64,000 nt of DNA from Riptortus pedestris (GCA_019009955.1 CM032228.1:127777001-127841000); one strand, 5' to 3'. Positions 1 to 11,906 are shown, counted from the stretch's first letter. The notes: a model not told the origin generated them from the letters alone. A program made the numbers and translations.

Positions 1-191
1 AATAATGAAGGTGTTTTTTGGTATTTATTGTTTACAATAGTTTTACATTTCCCCGGCTCAATGCTTAGGATTTGCTCCCGAGTACCCGGCGTGCTGGGGA
101 TATGTTAATAATAAAAGTATTTGTTATGTAATTAATTCTACACTATAGGTACACATTTTTTTTTACATAACCCGTTCCCAGTGCATATATC

Positions 192-234
<43 letters not shown>

Positions 235-599
235 CATAATCATAGATTATTATTAAACATATTATTAAAACATATTAAACGTATTAAACATATTATTCAT
301 AATCATAGAGAGAATTCGGCATTCCGAACCATCTATGAATAAACGTTCATTTCCTTAATAGTGGTCCAATTGGCGTTAATGACCAAAATGGTTGACACGC
401 CACAAAAAAAAAGAAAAAAAAAGTGGTCCAAAGCACAACGATGGCAGCTGTTTTATATACGTTATAACCACTATTAAAAATACTCTTTTGTATGTTTGGA
501 AAATAAACTGTATCTTCTTAATGGTACATAGCATGTTAAGTAAAGTATAAATATATTAATGGAGCAGAGTTAATAAATTCCAGAAATAACTGGGTGTAC
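1..599. other. No gene recognised
   Basis: AT-rich sequence with a (TA)n at 196-232 and AT-rich short repeats (ATATTAAAACATATTAAACG at 255-290). GTACCCGGCGTGCTGGGGA near 84 is GC-richer and may be the edge of a repeat. Nothing codes. Confidence 0.5.
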
Positions 600-2219
600 G
601 CCTCCAGCGTTCATTCTTTTAAATTATATATTTATGAGACTTTCACATTTCTGAGAAAAACTCTACATTACTAAAAATATAACCATGTAAACATAAACCA
701 ATGTGAGTTCGGGAGGAATGGGGTAGAAGTGATTGTAACGTACTTGTGCAAATTACTTGCTTTATAAATTGCTTTACGATAAATATGTATATAACAAAAG
801 ATACTCTAAATATCAAATTAAACATCTCTTGTCATGCGCACATTCGCCAAAAATATTAGGAAACGAAATATTACGATTTTTCATTTCATGCCTCCCTAAC
901 AACTCCCACTCCTGTTCGGTCCTAATAATGTTTATATAGCTTATAGTCAAGTAGGCGTTAATATTAACCAAAATATGGAGTTTCATTGATTTCGATTAAG
1001 TCTTTCGTGTCCTATAACATTGCTGAGCCCTTTTACAGTTTTTCGAGTATACTTCATTTATACCTCGTTATACGACAAAATTGTATATAACAAAAGTTAC
1101 TTTAAATAACAAAACAAACAACTTTTGTTATGTGCATATTTGCCGAAATACCAATAGGAAACGAAATATCGCTATTATTAATTTCAGGCCTCCCATACAA
1201 CCCCCACGCCTGCTCGCCCCTAGAAATGTCCTCCCTCTTTCTTTCCTCAGTTGTTATAACACTTTTTTTTGTATACCGAATTATAAACGAGATGTACGCT
1301 AAAACCCATAGCGGAAGTGAACAATTTTATTTGGCACAAAAGACCCAACCGAAATAAATAAAACTCGGTATGTGTATTAGCACTAACGCTTTCATTATAA
1401 TAAGCCATACCAACATTTCTAGGGAAGGGCAGGAGTGGGGGTTGTAAGGGAGGCCTGAATTTAAAAATAGCGGTATTTCGTTTTCTATTCGTTTTTCGGA
1501 AAATATGAACATAACAAAAGTTGTTTATTTTGTTATTTAGAGTAACTTCTGTCATATTCATTTTTGTCTTTTAACAAAGTATAAACGAGATATACACTAT
1601 AAAGTAAAGCGGGAGTCAACTATTGGGCGCTAACGATAGAACCGAACTTAACAAAACTCGGTATGTCAATTAGCATTAATTCTTCCATGATTATAAGCTA
1701 TATTAATTTTTTTAGGTTAGAACGGGAGTGGGATTATAAGGGAGGCTTGAAATAAGAATTCGCGATATTTCATTGTCTACTTGTTTTTCGAAAAGCATGC
1801 ACATAACAAAAGTTGTTTACTTTGTTATTTAGATTAACTTTTGTTTTAAACATTTCTCCAGGAACAATGTGTGAAGCAAGTAATTTGCATAGAAATCTTG
1901 ATATTCTCAACAATTCATTCCAATTTGAACTATCAGGTACCTCACCTGGAAAACTTAATTCAAATCTGCGTTAATATTTTGTCTTTAATAACTGAAATCT
2001 ATGGATAATGCACAGGGGACGGGAAATGTGACAATATGACAGTGAAGTCTTACATAAAAAATTAATTTTATTATTAACAAATGCCAACAACCGGTATAAA
2101 CCCTAAACACTGGGATGCGTAAATGTCAAAATAGTGTGCAAAATAAAGCCTTGCCAAAAAAATACCATCACCATTCAGCCTCAAATCAATTCCCGGGCGA
2201 AGCCGGGTATCTGGGCTAG
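600..2219 (+). mobile_element. Family B Helitron-like element with internal repeats, 3' end at CTAG
   Basis: The 3' end is TTCCCGGGCGAAGCCGGG followed by TATCTGGGCTAG: a CCCGG/CCGGG hairpin about 11 bases before a CTAG terminus, the Helitron 3' signature (hairpin plus CTRR). Inside are ~300-bp internal repeats built around GGAGTGGGGGTTATAAGGGA / GGCCTGAAATTAAAAATAGC and AACAAAAGTTGTTTATTTTG, in both orientations (forward 1390-1860, inverted 640-1330). The 5' boundary is not clear. No Rep/helicase coding. Confidence 0.65.
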
Positions 2220-2225
2220 TATTTA

Positions 2226-3144
2226 CATAAAATTGTAACCTCTGTCTGTACACTGATTTTTTTTCGCGAAATTTCACGATAACTTTTGCCATAAACACCA
2301 TAACTGCATTTTGTTTCTTTCGTGTATGTTTGTTTATTTGTTTGTTTGTTACCTTTTCACGCATAAACGTCTGAACCGAATTTTATGAAACTTGGTATGT
2401 ATATTACAATTCTGTGAGACGAACAGGAGTGGGGGTTATAAGGGAGGCCTGAAATTGAAAATAGCAATATTTCGTTTCCTATTGGGTTTTCAACAAATAT
2501 GAACATAACAAAAGTTGTTTATTTTGTTATTTAGAGAAACGTTTGTTATATACACTATCGTCGTATACCGAAGTATAAAGGCGTTATACGCTAAAAATTA
2601 TAGCGGGAGTTAACAATTTTATTTGGCACAAAAGACTCAACCGAACTAAATAAAACACTCGGTATGTGTCTTAGCACTAACGCCTTCCTTATAATAAGCC
2701 ATACTAACATTTCTAGGGACGGGCAGGAGTGGGCGTTATAAGGAGGCCTGAAACTAAAAATAGTGATATTTCGTTGTCTATTTGTTTTTCGACAAACGTG
2801 CACTAAACAAAAGTTGTTTATTTTGCTATATTGAGAAATTTGCTCAACAATTCTTTTCAATACCTCACCTGGAAAAATTAATTCAAATCTATGTTAATAT
2901 TTTGTCCTTAATAATTCAAATCTATGCACAATGCACAGGAAACGGGAAATATGGAAGACAGTGAAGTCTTACCCAAAAAATTAAATTTATTATTAACAAA
3001 TCCACAGAAACGACGGGTATTAACCCTAAACTCTGGGACGGGTAAATGTCAAAATAGTGTGCAAAATAAAGCCTTGCCAAAAAAATACCATCACCATTCA
3101 GCTCAAATCAATTCCCGGGCGAAGCAGCCGGGTATCTGGGCTAG
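2226..3144 (+). mobile_element. Family B Helitron-like element, complete (about 0.92 kb)
   Basis: Begins AAATTGTAACCTCTGTCTGT, TCGCGAAATTTCACGATAAC (itself an inverted repeat), CACGCATAAACGTCTGAACC, two internal modules, and ends with a slightly altered hairpin (CCCGGGCGAAGCAGCCGGG) and GGGCTAG. It begins seven bases after the previous element's CTAG, so the two are in tandem. Non-autonomous. Confidence 0.75.
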
Positions 3145-3149
3145 TATAA

Positions 3150-3645
3150 TATAATATAGCTTATAATCAGGGAGGTGTCAATACCAATTACGGAGGTGTT
3201 GCATACGGAATTTCGTTTAGTTCGGTTGAGTCTTTTGTGCCAAATAAAATTGTGGAATCCCGGTATAGTTTTTAGCGTATAACTCATTTATACTTTGGTA
3301 TACGACAAAAGTGTAAATAACAAAAGTTACTTTAAACAACAAAATAAACAGTTTTGTTATGTACATATTTGTCGAAAAATCAATAGGAAACGAATTATCG
3401 CTATTTTAAATTCCTGGCCTTCCTTATAACTGCCACTCCTGTTTGTCTCAGAGAATATTAAGTCTAAGTTGGGTTAGTAGTAATGTACATACCACGTTTC
3501 TTAAAATTTGGTTCAGCCGTTTATGCTTGAAAAGGTAACAAACAAACAAACACAAAAGAAACAAATTGTAGATATCGTGTCTATGACATGTGAAACGAAA
3601 AAGTGACATTTTGAGGAAAACAATCACTGTATAGACAGAGGTTAC
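3150..3645 (-). mobile_element. Family B Helitron-like fragment, reversed 5' part
   Basis: TATACGACAAAAGTGTAAAT, AAACAGTTTTGTTATGTACA, then GAAAAGGTAACAAACAAACA and GACAGAGGTTACAATTATAT, i.e. the inverted 5' end, ending at a (TA)n tract (3651-3702). The hairpin end is absent. Confidence 0.7.

Positions 3646-3650
<5 letters not shown>

Positions 3651-3702
<52 letters not shown>
3651..3702. repeat. (TA)n tract between a family B 5' end and family A block
   Basis: About 50 bases of TA between GGTTACAAT (family B, inverted) and AATTTTGAACGGACCTC (family A, inverted). Confidence 0.95.
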
Positions 3703-3707
<5 letters not shown>

Positions 3708-3878
3708 GAACGGACCTCTTTTTCGTGATCTCCTAGGTAAGATCGATGGACATTTGAAGACATTTTTCGACTACGAGTCATGAGTACGACCTCAGTAGCT
3801 GATTTCAGAGATAATCTGCTGAAACGACCATTTGAAATAATTCCAAAGTTGCAAAAATTCGCATACCTCTCCGTATAT

Positions 3879-3879
<1 letters not shown>

Positions 3880-3946
<67 letters not shown>

Positions 3947-3948
3947 GA
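3880..3948. repeat. (TG)n microsatellite
   Basis: About 65 bases of TG in the region just before the first gene A exon. Confidence 0.95.
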
Positions 3949-4085
3949 TATATAGAGTAGGCTCTGAGCGCTGGGAGACTAAAGTTGTATGGATGACTCT
4001 CTTGGTGTTTGATGAATTCTGTACAAACGCACTTTTAAGGTTTTGATATATATGGTTCTTCACATTAATTAATTTATTTCATTAG

Positions 4086-4259
4086 GCACACCTTGAAATG
4101 GGCATGAACATGTGTAACTGGATTGGTTCTGCTATAGAACAGTTTTATGAGAAGGAAGATATTGGCAGAGAGAACGACCTATATGCTTACTTCATTCACC
4201 TAATGAATAAGAGCACCTGTGACGGAGAACCTTACTTGATAACACTGCCGGAGATGCTG
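4086..4259 (+). CDS. Gene A exon a (first visible coding exon)
   Basis: The reading frame opens right after a TTTCATTAG acceptor and starts AHLEMGMNMCNWIGSAIEQF, a composition typical of a folded domain. The frame stays open to 4397, but a GT at 4260 in phase 0 gives the junction that best matches the next exon, which also starts in phase 0. The donor (GTATTA) is only moderately good, so the exon could run further. The methionines inside it are not convincing starts because an acceptor precedes them in frame. Domain unknown. Confidence 0.55.
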
Positions 4260-4464
4260 GTATTACCGAATTATAAGTTTATATCCTACACACTCAACCT
4301 CACCGACACCTCCACCACACAACACCATAGTAGTTTAGCGTGTCTCAGAACGTATTTACTGGAATGGCCAAAGGACCAACAAATGTGGGGAGTCTGACTA
4401 ACTCACGTGAATAAAACTCACGTTTAATATTTGCAGGATGTGGCCCCCCAAGAATTTAAAAACT

Positions 4465-5191
4465 CCGCCACTCAGGGGATGTGTAAACTAGCAGATTTTC
4501 TACGTGCTGGTATAACACGTAGATCTCATATCACAACATATTCCCATATTCAACATATTTAATGTAAAAAACAAATGAGTAGGAGGAGGCGAGCTTTACA
4601 GAAGGCTGGAAAAAAAAAATTACAATTTTCGAATTCCCGCTCTCTCTAAATAACCAATATTCCACCCCCCCCCCATTGCAACCAATTGAAAATACAATCT
4701 TAATTATTGACTGAAACTCTTAAATATGCAGCATGGTATAGATAAAATAAACATTTTCGAGGAAAGAACGAAAACTATTAATTGATGACGCCATCACGAC
4801 ATATTTGCATCTATCTCACAAAGTGAAAGTTCAATGAAAACAATATTTGGTATTTAAACCTTGGAATGAGTGTTTCATGATATAACAGCTTATTGTTAAT
4901 ATGACATATGTAGGAGTGGGGGTTTACTGAAATCCAAAAACTAAAAATTCCATATATCCCAGTTCATATTCATGATATAGAAAATATGTAAACAACATTT
5001 ATAGAACATTAAATTTTCAATAAGATTAGTTTTATACACTTTTTCGACCCGACTTTCGAGAAGACTTTTCGAAATTCTTCCCCTCCCCTCTAACCCCCCC
5101 CCCTCTCTTGATTTGTGTTTTTTAATAAAATGTTTATATATCGACTTTGGGAACGATAAGACAAATATTGCGAGCGCTAAACTGATGTCAC

Positions 5192-5251
<60 letters not shown>

Positions 5252-5340
5252 TTTGAAAATACTTCATTTTCCTCATCTACTAGATAGGATCGACGGACAT
5301 TTGAAAAACTTTTGCGAAAATCGCGTCATGAGAACTAATT
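4465..5340 (-). mobile_element. Family A element, reversed, diverged
   Basis: Starts with CGCCACTCAGGGGATGTGTA (the CCGTCACGCAGGGGCTGCGT end, mutated), contains AACAATATTTGGTATTTAAA, the C-rich stretch, a (TA)n tract at 5193-5248 and the end block CATTTTCCTCATCTACTAGA, TAGGATCGACGGACATTTGA. The terminal AGCAGATTTCCC repeat is lost. It lies in the first visible intron of gene A. Confidence 0.75.
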
Positions 5341-5757
5341 CCAGACCCTCATCCTACACAAGTGACCTCAAATAAATGCTGGACGCCAGTAATAACCTCA
5401 AAACCATCAGACCCGTTTTTTTAATTTATTTTTTTATTTTTACAAAAAGTATTTTCTGGAGACAACCTTATCGCAGTGATAAGTTTGCTAGTATTCCAAC
5501 TGCCTGCAATTCCTCCAGCAATTAGCAGACTTCCCTTTTTAGCACGTGTAAATTATCTTAGGCCAGTCGGAAATTAGTGAAGGTGTGATGCAGATCAATA
5601 TCATCCTCATAGGTCTTTTCTCACTAAATTAACTCTCTTTGCCTACTCGAGAATCAAACCCCCTAATTCAAAGTTATCTAAGCATATTATGACCATAACT
5701 TAAACACAATTTAAGTAATATTTTCAACACATTTGTATGTGACCAATTATGTTTTAG

Positions 5758-5887
5758 ACATTGACCAGTTTCACACTGAACGCAGAGACTTGCAATTATT
5801 ATACATATACTATGTTTACTGCTCTGGAAGATTTGGGAGATAAAGTTCTCATGTTCAGTCCTGGAGACGACGAAAAGTTTGAAAGAC
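5758..5887 (+). CDS. Gene A exon b
   Basis: The segment follows an ATGTTTTAG acceptor and reads TLTSFTLNAETCNYYTYTMF, continuing to FERR before a GTATAG donor in phase 1. The next exon needs exactly two bases to finish the arginine codon, so the C|GT junction supports both boundaries. The encoded stretch ends just before the first GAF-like module and may be its N-terminal helix. A second frame is also open for much of the exon but would not join correctly to exon c. Confidence 0.6.
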
Positions 5888-6403
5888 GTATAGAAATAGA
5901 GTAATTTTATTTACATTCCTTAACTTAAGCTTTGTTTACTGTGATCCTATCATAATTGACCTAATGAATGGGTATTCCGGCACAGAGTTGGGCAGTAATT
6001 AAATACTTTTGTAATTAACTACTTTCTCAACTAATAAATACTAGTTATGTAATTGCAACTGCAGTTACAAAAATGTAGTTGGTAACTGTAGTTGCATTTT
6101 CTTGGTTTCGCAATTACAGTAATTGTAGTAGTATTCATAAATCCAACTACTAATTGAAATAAAAAGTAGTTATAAAAATAATTACAATTAGTAGTTGTAA
6201 TTGTAACTGTAGTTGTTGAGTAATGACTACAACTACATATAGATCAGCTGTTTTTTACCGCCCAAAGAGCGAATATATTTTGATCGCCTCTATATAAATA
6301 TTTACATTCGTGGTGGTGATAAATAGCTCATCTGAGACGTGCCATATTCAATTAGTGCACATAATGTATCAAACAGAATATGTCAGAAGAACTGAAGGTG
6401 GAC

Positions 6404-6480
6404 GCTCCTATCAGCACTCTCTCTTGTTCTGCCGTTCGCCTCCTATCAGCACTCTCTCTTGTTCTGCCGTTCGCCTCCTA
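6404..6480 (+). repeat. Two-copy tandem repeat, 35-bp unit
   Basis: The unit beginning GCCTCCTATCAGCACTCTC and ending TGCCGTTC occurs twice in immediate succession, followed by a partial third (GCCTCCTATCACTCTCGC). It lies inside the hAT element, GC-richer than its surroundings. Probably a slippage duplication. Confidence 0.85.
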
Positions 6481-6559
6481 TCACTCTCGCGCGGGGCACT
6501 CCAGTCTGTCTTCTATATCCGTCACCAGTCCTTGGCGACGAAAAGATTTTTACAATATG

Positions 6560-6734
6560 TGGCAGTGATAGTGAGGACGACCGTCCTTATTTTTGGAGTA
6601 GAACAGTAGAGCGATTATTTTCTTTTGCCGCGATGGCAAACGCCCCAAAAAATATAAAAAAGAATTTACATATTATTTTAGTTAGTATTCATTTGTTTCC
6701 ATTAAAATTATTTTCTGTTATTATAATAAAGTAG
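6560..6734 (+). pseudogene. hAT transposase C-terminal remnant
   Basis: Within the hAT element the frame reads SDSEDDRPYFWSRTVERLFS and then FAAMANAPKN. The V-E-R-L-F-S-x-A motif is the conserved C-terminal dimerisation region of hAT transposases. The rest of the transposase is missing, so this copy needs a transposase supplied elsewhere. A 35-bp tandem duplication lies just upstream at 6404-6472. Confidence 0.7.
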
Positions 6735-6825
6735 TATATGTAATATAATAAAACTTTGAATATAAAGTCGTTGGATATAGTTATTTCTTAACAGCCTCAA
6801 CTACTTCAGTCAGTGTTTACACAGT

Positions 6826-6950
6826 TTTAGCAGATTTCCCTTAAGGGAAATCAGCTATTGAGGTTGTACTCATGGCGGAATTTTCGAAATTTTTCTTCAA
6901 ATGTCCATCGATCCTATCCAGGAGATGACAAAAATGATGTCCGTTCAAAA

Positions 6951-7032
<82 letters not shown>

Positions 7033-7590
7033 CTGTTACCGCTCTAGCGGTCGCAATTTTTGTTTGATCGTTACCAAACTCGATATTTAGTCGTTTTATG
7101 TAAAAAGAAAGATCAAGTTCGTTAACGGCTGAAATCGGACCAGTGGGAGGGGGGGTTTAGAGGGGAGGATTTTCGAAAATTCGAAATATCTCCGTTACTA
7201 TACGTCAGACCAAAACATTGTACAGAATCAATCTTATTGCAAATTAAATTTACTATAAATATTGTTATATATATTTATTCTCTATCTTGAATATTAACCG
7301 AGATATTTGCATTTGTATTCTGCGTGTGGTCACCAGTAGGCTATGTTCGGACTTTCCGCCGAGAGCTCTGGCGGCCATTTCCATAACTATTCGTCCCTCG
7401 TGAATAGGTTTAGAGGTTAGGTTAACTGTTTTGGGGCTAGAAACTACTGGGTTATTACGTCCTAAATAATGTTTTAGGTTTAGAGGTTTCTTACTACTAC
7501 AGTTGTTATTAGGCAGATTTCTCTATTGTAAAACTTCACGTGGGAAATCTGCTTAGTTTACGCAGCGCCTGCGTGACGGACTTTTCAACT
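6826..7590 (+). mobile_element. Family A (Helentron/HINE-like) element nested in the hAT
   Basis: Left end TTTTAGCAGATTTCCC followed by its inverted partner GGGAAATCAGCTATTGAGG; then a conserved body (CATCGATCCTATCCAGGAGA), an interrupted (TA)n tract at 6953-7027, the TTTGTCTGTTACCGCTCTAG block, a G-rich stretch, and the right end GGGAAATCTGCTTAGTTTAC with hairpin ACGCAG/CTGCGT and GACGGACTTTT. The hAT subterminal sequence resumes directly after it, so family A jumped into the hAT. Confidence 0.85.
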
Positions 7591-8439
7591 ACCCAAGTAA
7601 CTGTAGTTGCAGCTACAACTACAGTTACAATTACTAACTATAGTTGTTTTTGAAACTACTGATTTTCTCAACTACTCACTGTAGTTGTGAAATTGCAATT
7701 ACAATTACTTTAGTTGAAAAATGTAGTTGCTCATTATCAATTACTAATTACATAAGTAGTTATAGTTGTAACTAAATTTCAACTAATGTAGTTATAACTT
7801 GTAACTTGTAATTGTAATTACAATTTTTCCCAACTCTGTTCCGGCATATATTCCTGACAATAAGTCCAATGTGAGAGTTGCTAAACTATAAGAGAAAAAA
7901 AGTAATTTACATCGTACAACTTGTACAATATTATCAGTTTGCTTAAATGTTTTGTTTTTAATGTTAATTGTATACTACTGATACATTGAACTAGACGAAA
8001 TTGTACTATACACATATCCTCTACACTAGGCTTATTACCGGGTTTTGGTTGATTTCCTTTTTTGAACTACGTTGTGTATTGCATCATGTATCATGGTTTT
8101 CTGCCAAGGAAAGATATATCCAGGGGCCTGGAAATACTATAATATATTTAACAGCAAGATATTTGTAGTCAGAAATTTCGGTAACGTATCTTGACATAAA
8201 ATAAGCCCAACATGCAGGTACGAGTACATCTTATACTAAACAGATTCCTTATATTGTATTCTAAAAAAAAAATCGGTCACGAGGAAACTAAACGGATTGC
8301 TCACATGTTGGAATGACATGCTTTTGATCTTATCTCACCATCTATTCTCTATTTATTCTCAAGTAATAAATCTACGTGAACAATAATTGAAATGTACACT
8401 GCTAGAATTGATATCTTTTGTGGTTCAATTTCGCAGACT

Positions 8440-8625
8440 GAAGACTAGATAAGTAGAAGTGGGTGTTTACTGAAGAAAGACTGAAAGAAAAAATTCAATG
8501 AACTCGCGTAACAGAAATCATGAATAAACAATAGTTACAGAAAATCAAATTTTCGACAAGAGTACTGAACAAATAAAAATCGTCGAGTCTAAATCGTAAA
8601 ATCTTAATTGATGACGTATACACAA
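8440..8625 (-). mobile_element. Family A fragment, left half split by the hAT insertion
   Basis: The text AGTGGGTGTTTACTGAAG through TTAATTGATGACGTATACACAA aligns with the interior of the reversed family A copy at 4465-5340 (there TTAATTGATGACGCCATCACG). The copy resumes after the duplication at 10541 (ACATTTGCTGGTATCTCAAA), proving insertion into a pre-existing element. Confidence 0.7.
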
Positions 8626-10532
8626 TAGGGTGGGCCGAAAAAAAGTTTTATTTTTTTTTCTTAATGCTATACCGAAAAACATTTGTCTCTATTATGTGTT
8701 ATCAAAATGCAACAAAGAAAAAAATATATTCCTAACCCCAAGCTAGCGCAACACACTTGAAATTTCAAAATTTCACTAAAATCACAGGATTTTACAATTT
8801 TTTTTAAAACACCCAAACAGCTAGATATTGAACTGCTATAGTGAAAATCATTTATATTAGAGTTATAAAAACACAATGGGTTATTGAAAATATATATTTC
8901 TTTTAATTTTAGGTAGCGCAAATGCCTTCAATATAGTTAATTGATCACTTTTCGAGTGCTAACCGGCTATAGTGCAGTGCAGCATCTAATTTTTTAAACC
9001 CACTACCCATGTGTTTTTTTAGAAATATAATGTTGATGGAACAATTAGCTGTAGGAAAAAAATTAATAGGCAATTTACATTTTCCAAATGAGTTTATTAA
9101 TTACAAAATTTATCGTGAAATACAAATTGTCAATTCCCAGACTTCAACATTTTATTGTGCTTCTCTTAGAATAGTCCTTTAAATATTTGTAAGTTTGAAA
9201 TCTTGTTTGCTGGAAAAACTTGGCATTGAAGCTTTTGATAGCAGCGTTTTTTGTATGAAACCATCTCTGTTCTTGGCACCAACGAGTTTTGAAGTTACCA
9301 ATTTCACACAGCGCTCCACCGCTTGCGTGTGACACGGGAATTTATGGATGTTCTATTCTATTGCTGTGTTGGCAGCTGAAATCTTGGCCCACATTTCTTC
9401 GTCAGATACTCTTCGCAACAATGGTGGGGGATAAATAGCAGTAGTAGTCCAATCAATAATTTCGTAATATTCTTTTGCCTGGAAGTTGAATTTTGGGGGT
9501 TTAAAAGTTCGAACCATAAGGCTCTTCCTCTTCCATTGAGCTTTCGTTTGAACCTATTCTTGGTTTTGTTGCATCCTTAGAGCGTGAAGGCTGCGAATGT
9601 TAAACTAATGAAATGTTAGACGACATAGCCTGATTTTTTGTTCCTTTACGTTGCAGTCTTTTGGTAATTTTTTTCGACTCCTCGTCTAAATTTCCAATTT
9701 TCCTTGTCCAAGATTTCTTTGGAAATACATAAACTTAAGTTCAAGCACCGGAATTTTTTTTATCTTTTTCACATTGACATGAAATTGATAAAGGGCACTC
9801 ACAGATCTCCGGGACCTTCTTGCAGTTGCAGGAGCATTCTATTTTACATTTGCTTGCAGATACATCAAAGAGTGATAAAGCCTTTTGCTTGAATTCCTCA
9901 ACTTTTTGTTTGTATTTTTCTTTTTCCTTGTCACGCTAGGACTTCATTAGATTACGGTAGCTATTGTGGTATGAATTTATTAATTGCACAATTCTGTAGG
10001 GCGTCACTGTTGGTATTGATGCTTTGTCAAAGAGGGCTTTTACATTTGGTGCGACAATATTAGATATTTGAGAGAAACAAACAACTCACAGCGACTACGC
10101 GTCTGCAGACGTAAACTTCCGAGTAACAAAGAATAAATGGTAGTGCGTTATGGGTAGGGGTAGTATAAGTGGGGGAAGCCCGGCCCGGCGGCCGACATCT
10201 ACTATTGACTGTATAATGCGTCATTTTCATGTCCTTTGCGCTACCTCAGATTAATAAAATTTTACTTTTCCAATTATTTATTGTATTTTTAAAACTCTAC
10301 TGTAAAGGGCTATCACTAAAGCAACTCAATATGAAACTATTAAAATGCTTTAAAAATAATTACAAAAACTTATGATTTTAGTGAAATTTCGAAATTTCAA
10401 GTGTGTTGCGCTAGCTGGGAGTTAGGTATATATTTTTTTTCTTTGTTGCATTTTGATAACACATAATGGAGACAAGTTTTTTTCGGTATAGGATTAAGAA
10501 AAAAAAATAAAACTTTTTTTCGGCCCACCCTA
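8626..10532. mobile_element. hAT-like transposon with long terminal inverted repeats and 8-bp duplication
   Basis: The left end TAGGGTGGGCCGAAAAAAAG and the right end CTTTTTTTCGGCCCACCCTA are inverted repeats that stay similar for roughly 200 bp (8626-8830 against 10330-10532). Both sides carry the 8-bp direct repeat ATACACAA (8618-8625 and 10533-10540). TAGGG termini and 8-bp duplications fit hAT (P elements also make 8-bp duplications). The interior holds a decayed transposase on the - strand. It interrupted an older family A copy whose halves lie at 8440-8617 and 10541-10860. Confidence 0.88.
9140..9990 (-). pseudogene. Decayed transposase of the 8626-10532 element
   Basis: Read on the - strand, several frames give linked fragments: a lysine-rich Cys-containing part (KQKALSLFDVSASKCKIECS near 9830-9900), then EMWAKISAANTAIE (about 9350-9400) and CHTQAVERCVKLVTSKLVGA, NRDGFIQKTLLSKASMPSFS (9180-9330). 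The 'CHTQAVERCVKLVT' block is familiar to me from uncharacterised, multi-copy transposase-like proteins of arthropods. At least three frameshifts or stops separate the parts. Confidence 0.55.
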
Positions 10533-10540
10533 ATACACAA

Positions 10541-10860
10541 GACACATTTGCTGGTATCTCAAATAGTCAAGTTCTGTCAAAAATAATATTTGGCATTTAA
10601 CTTTGGAACAATACCATTCATGATCTATTGGCTTCTTGTTAATGGAGTACGTGTTTACTGAATGCTAAAAACTAAAAAATACAAATTTCTCGGTTCATAT
10701 TAATTTACGAAACAAATGTGTATAAAAAGAACGATGGAATATTAAATATTTAACAATCTTGATTTTATAACTCGCTTCCATCTGAACAATAATAGCGGAA
10801 ATTTACCTCCTCTCCAATCCATCTATACCCTTCCCCCTCGACGTCTTCCTAGTCCAATTT
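10541..10860 (-). mobile_element. Family A fragment, right half split by the hAT insertion
   Basis: It continues family A sequence after the hAT: ATATTTGGCATTTAACTTTG, then a degenerate TCTCGGTTCATATTAATTT, then a C-rich stretch (CCCTTCCCCCTCG). A second family A-like piece follows at about 10880-11045 (ATCAATACAATATTTGGTATT). Confidence 0.65.
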
Positions 10861-11629
10861 CAGACAGTAATGATTATGCTCATTAGTTTTGTATTCAATA
10901 GTTAAGTATCCAGACCGTATTGATCAAATAAAACGTTTGGAGTCTATAACGTTAATTTGAGGGTCACATCGAACATCATATTTGTATGTATCTCATAGTA
11001 AAAGTACGATCAATACAATATTTGGTATTTAAGCTTGAAACAAGACTTTTGAATTTAATAAAATTCCAGGAGATGCTGGGGCATAATTACATTTAATAAC
11101 AAGCAAAACTATGATTGTAATTAACAGCGTGATCGGCTAGAGACGTTGTATTGTCCATCTATCACGTTCTTTGACTCTTTTCCTAGGTAATTGTGATGAT
11201 ATATTTCCCTATATTAAGATTATTACGCTTCTTACAATTTATTTTATATATGATGTATTTGGCATCATATAAACTCAATTAATATTTTATATAACTGTCT
11301 AATGTAGATGTTTTCCGTGTGAATATTAAATGTCTTCCGTGGGATTATAATTCAAAAGTACAATAAAATATTCTTTCATAGTAATTTTCATTTGCAAAAT
11401 TAGTTTCCCTAGCTTTTGTTTGATGGCATTTATTTTATTTACTGTTAATAGTGACAAATTCTTTGAAATTGGTTTGGGAATCAACATAAAACTACAAAAA
11501 TATTTACTTCTTGTTTTAATTGAAAAAGGACAAATACCTCAAGAAGGGACGAGTAGAGGAAAATAAAATGTTTTAAAACGACGAAATAAAATATGTACAT
11601 TTTTTTGGCTCAAAATAACTAAGTAAGAA

Positions 11630-11630
<1 letters not shown>

Positions 11631-11686
<56 letters not shown>
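11631..11686. repeat. (TA)n microsatellite
   Basis: About 56 bases of pure TA followed by GGGTGTTTGTGTTAATCC. Unlike most (TA)n tracts here it has no family A or B ends beside it. Confidence 0.95.
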
Positions 11687-11690
<4 letters not shown>

Positions 11691-11906
11691 GTTTGTGTTA
11701 ATCCTAGGGTTTTTCTAAAAATCAAAAACGTATTGTAATTGAATTTTGAGTGGAATATTTGTAGAAATTTCTATTCTATTTCTTACTGTTCTCTAACGTT
11801 CATATTCTTTTTGTGTACCGCCTTGCCACACGGGGGAGTATTTTACTCATTAGAGATAACGAATATTGTGTGATACTTCTAAACGGCCACATTTTTTGTT
11901 TTTTGT

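Larger units (their letters stand above)
5983..7838. mobile_element. hAT-type transposon with 8-bp target-site duplication
   Basis: The element starts CAGAGTTGGGCAGTAATTA and ends CCCAACTCTG, so the termini are inverted CAGAGTTGGG, matching the hAT pattern YAGNG. It is flanked by a perfect 8-bp direct repeat TTCCGGCA (5975-5982 and 7839-7846), the hAT duplication length. Subterminal regions (6000-6240 and 7600-7835) are rich in short TAGTTGTAATTGTAACT-like motifs. It carries a transposase remnant and a nested family A element (6826-7590). Confidence 0.9.

Noticed and set aside
2074..2860. Frames such as 2074-2364 and 2591-2860 (- strand) as small genes
   Set aside because: They lie wholly inside family B modules and recur with the repeats (e.g. 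1247-1561, 15810-16070, 19671-19877).
600..3640. CRISPR-like regularly spaced repeats
   Set aside because: The repeats are ~300-bp modules of a Helitron-like family, in both orientations and diverged; there are no short direct repeats with unique spacers, and the genome is eukaryotic.
4260..4397. Extension of gene A exon a to the stop at 4397 as a terminal exon
   Set aside because: The next segments continue in matching phase and carry domain sequence, so an internal exon with a donor at 4260 fits better; transcript data could change this.
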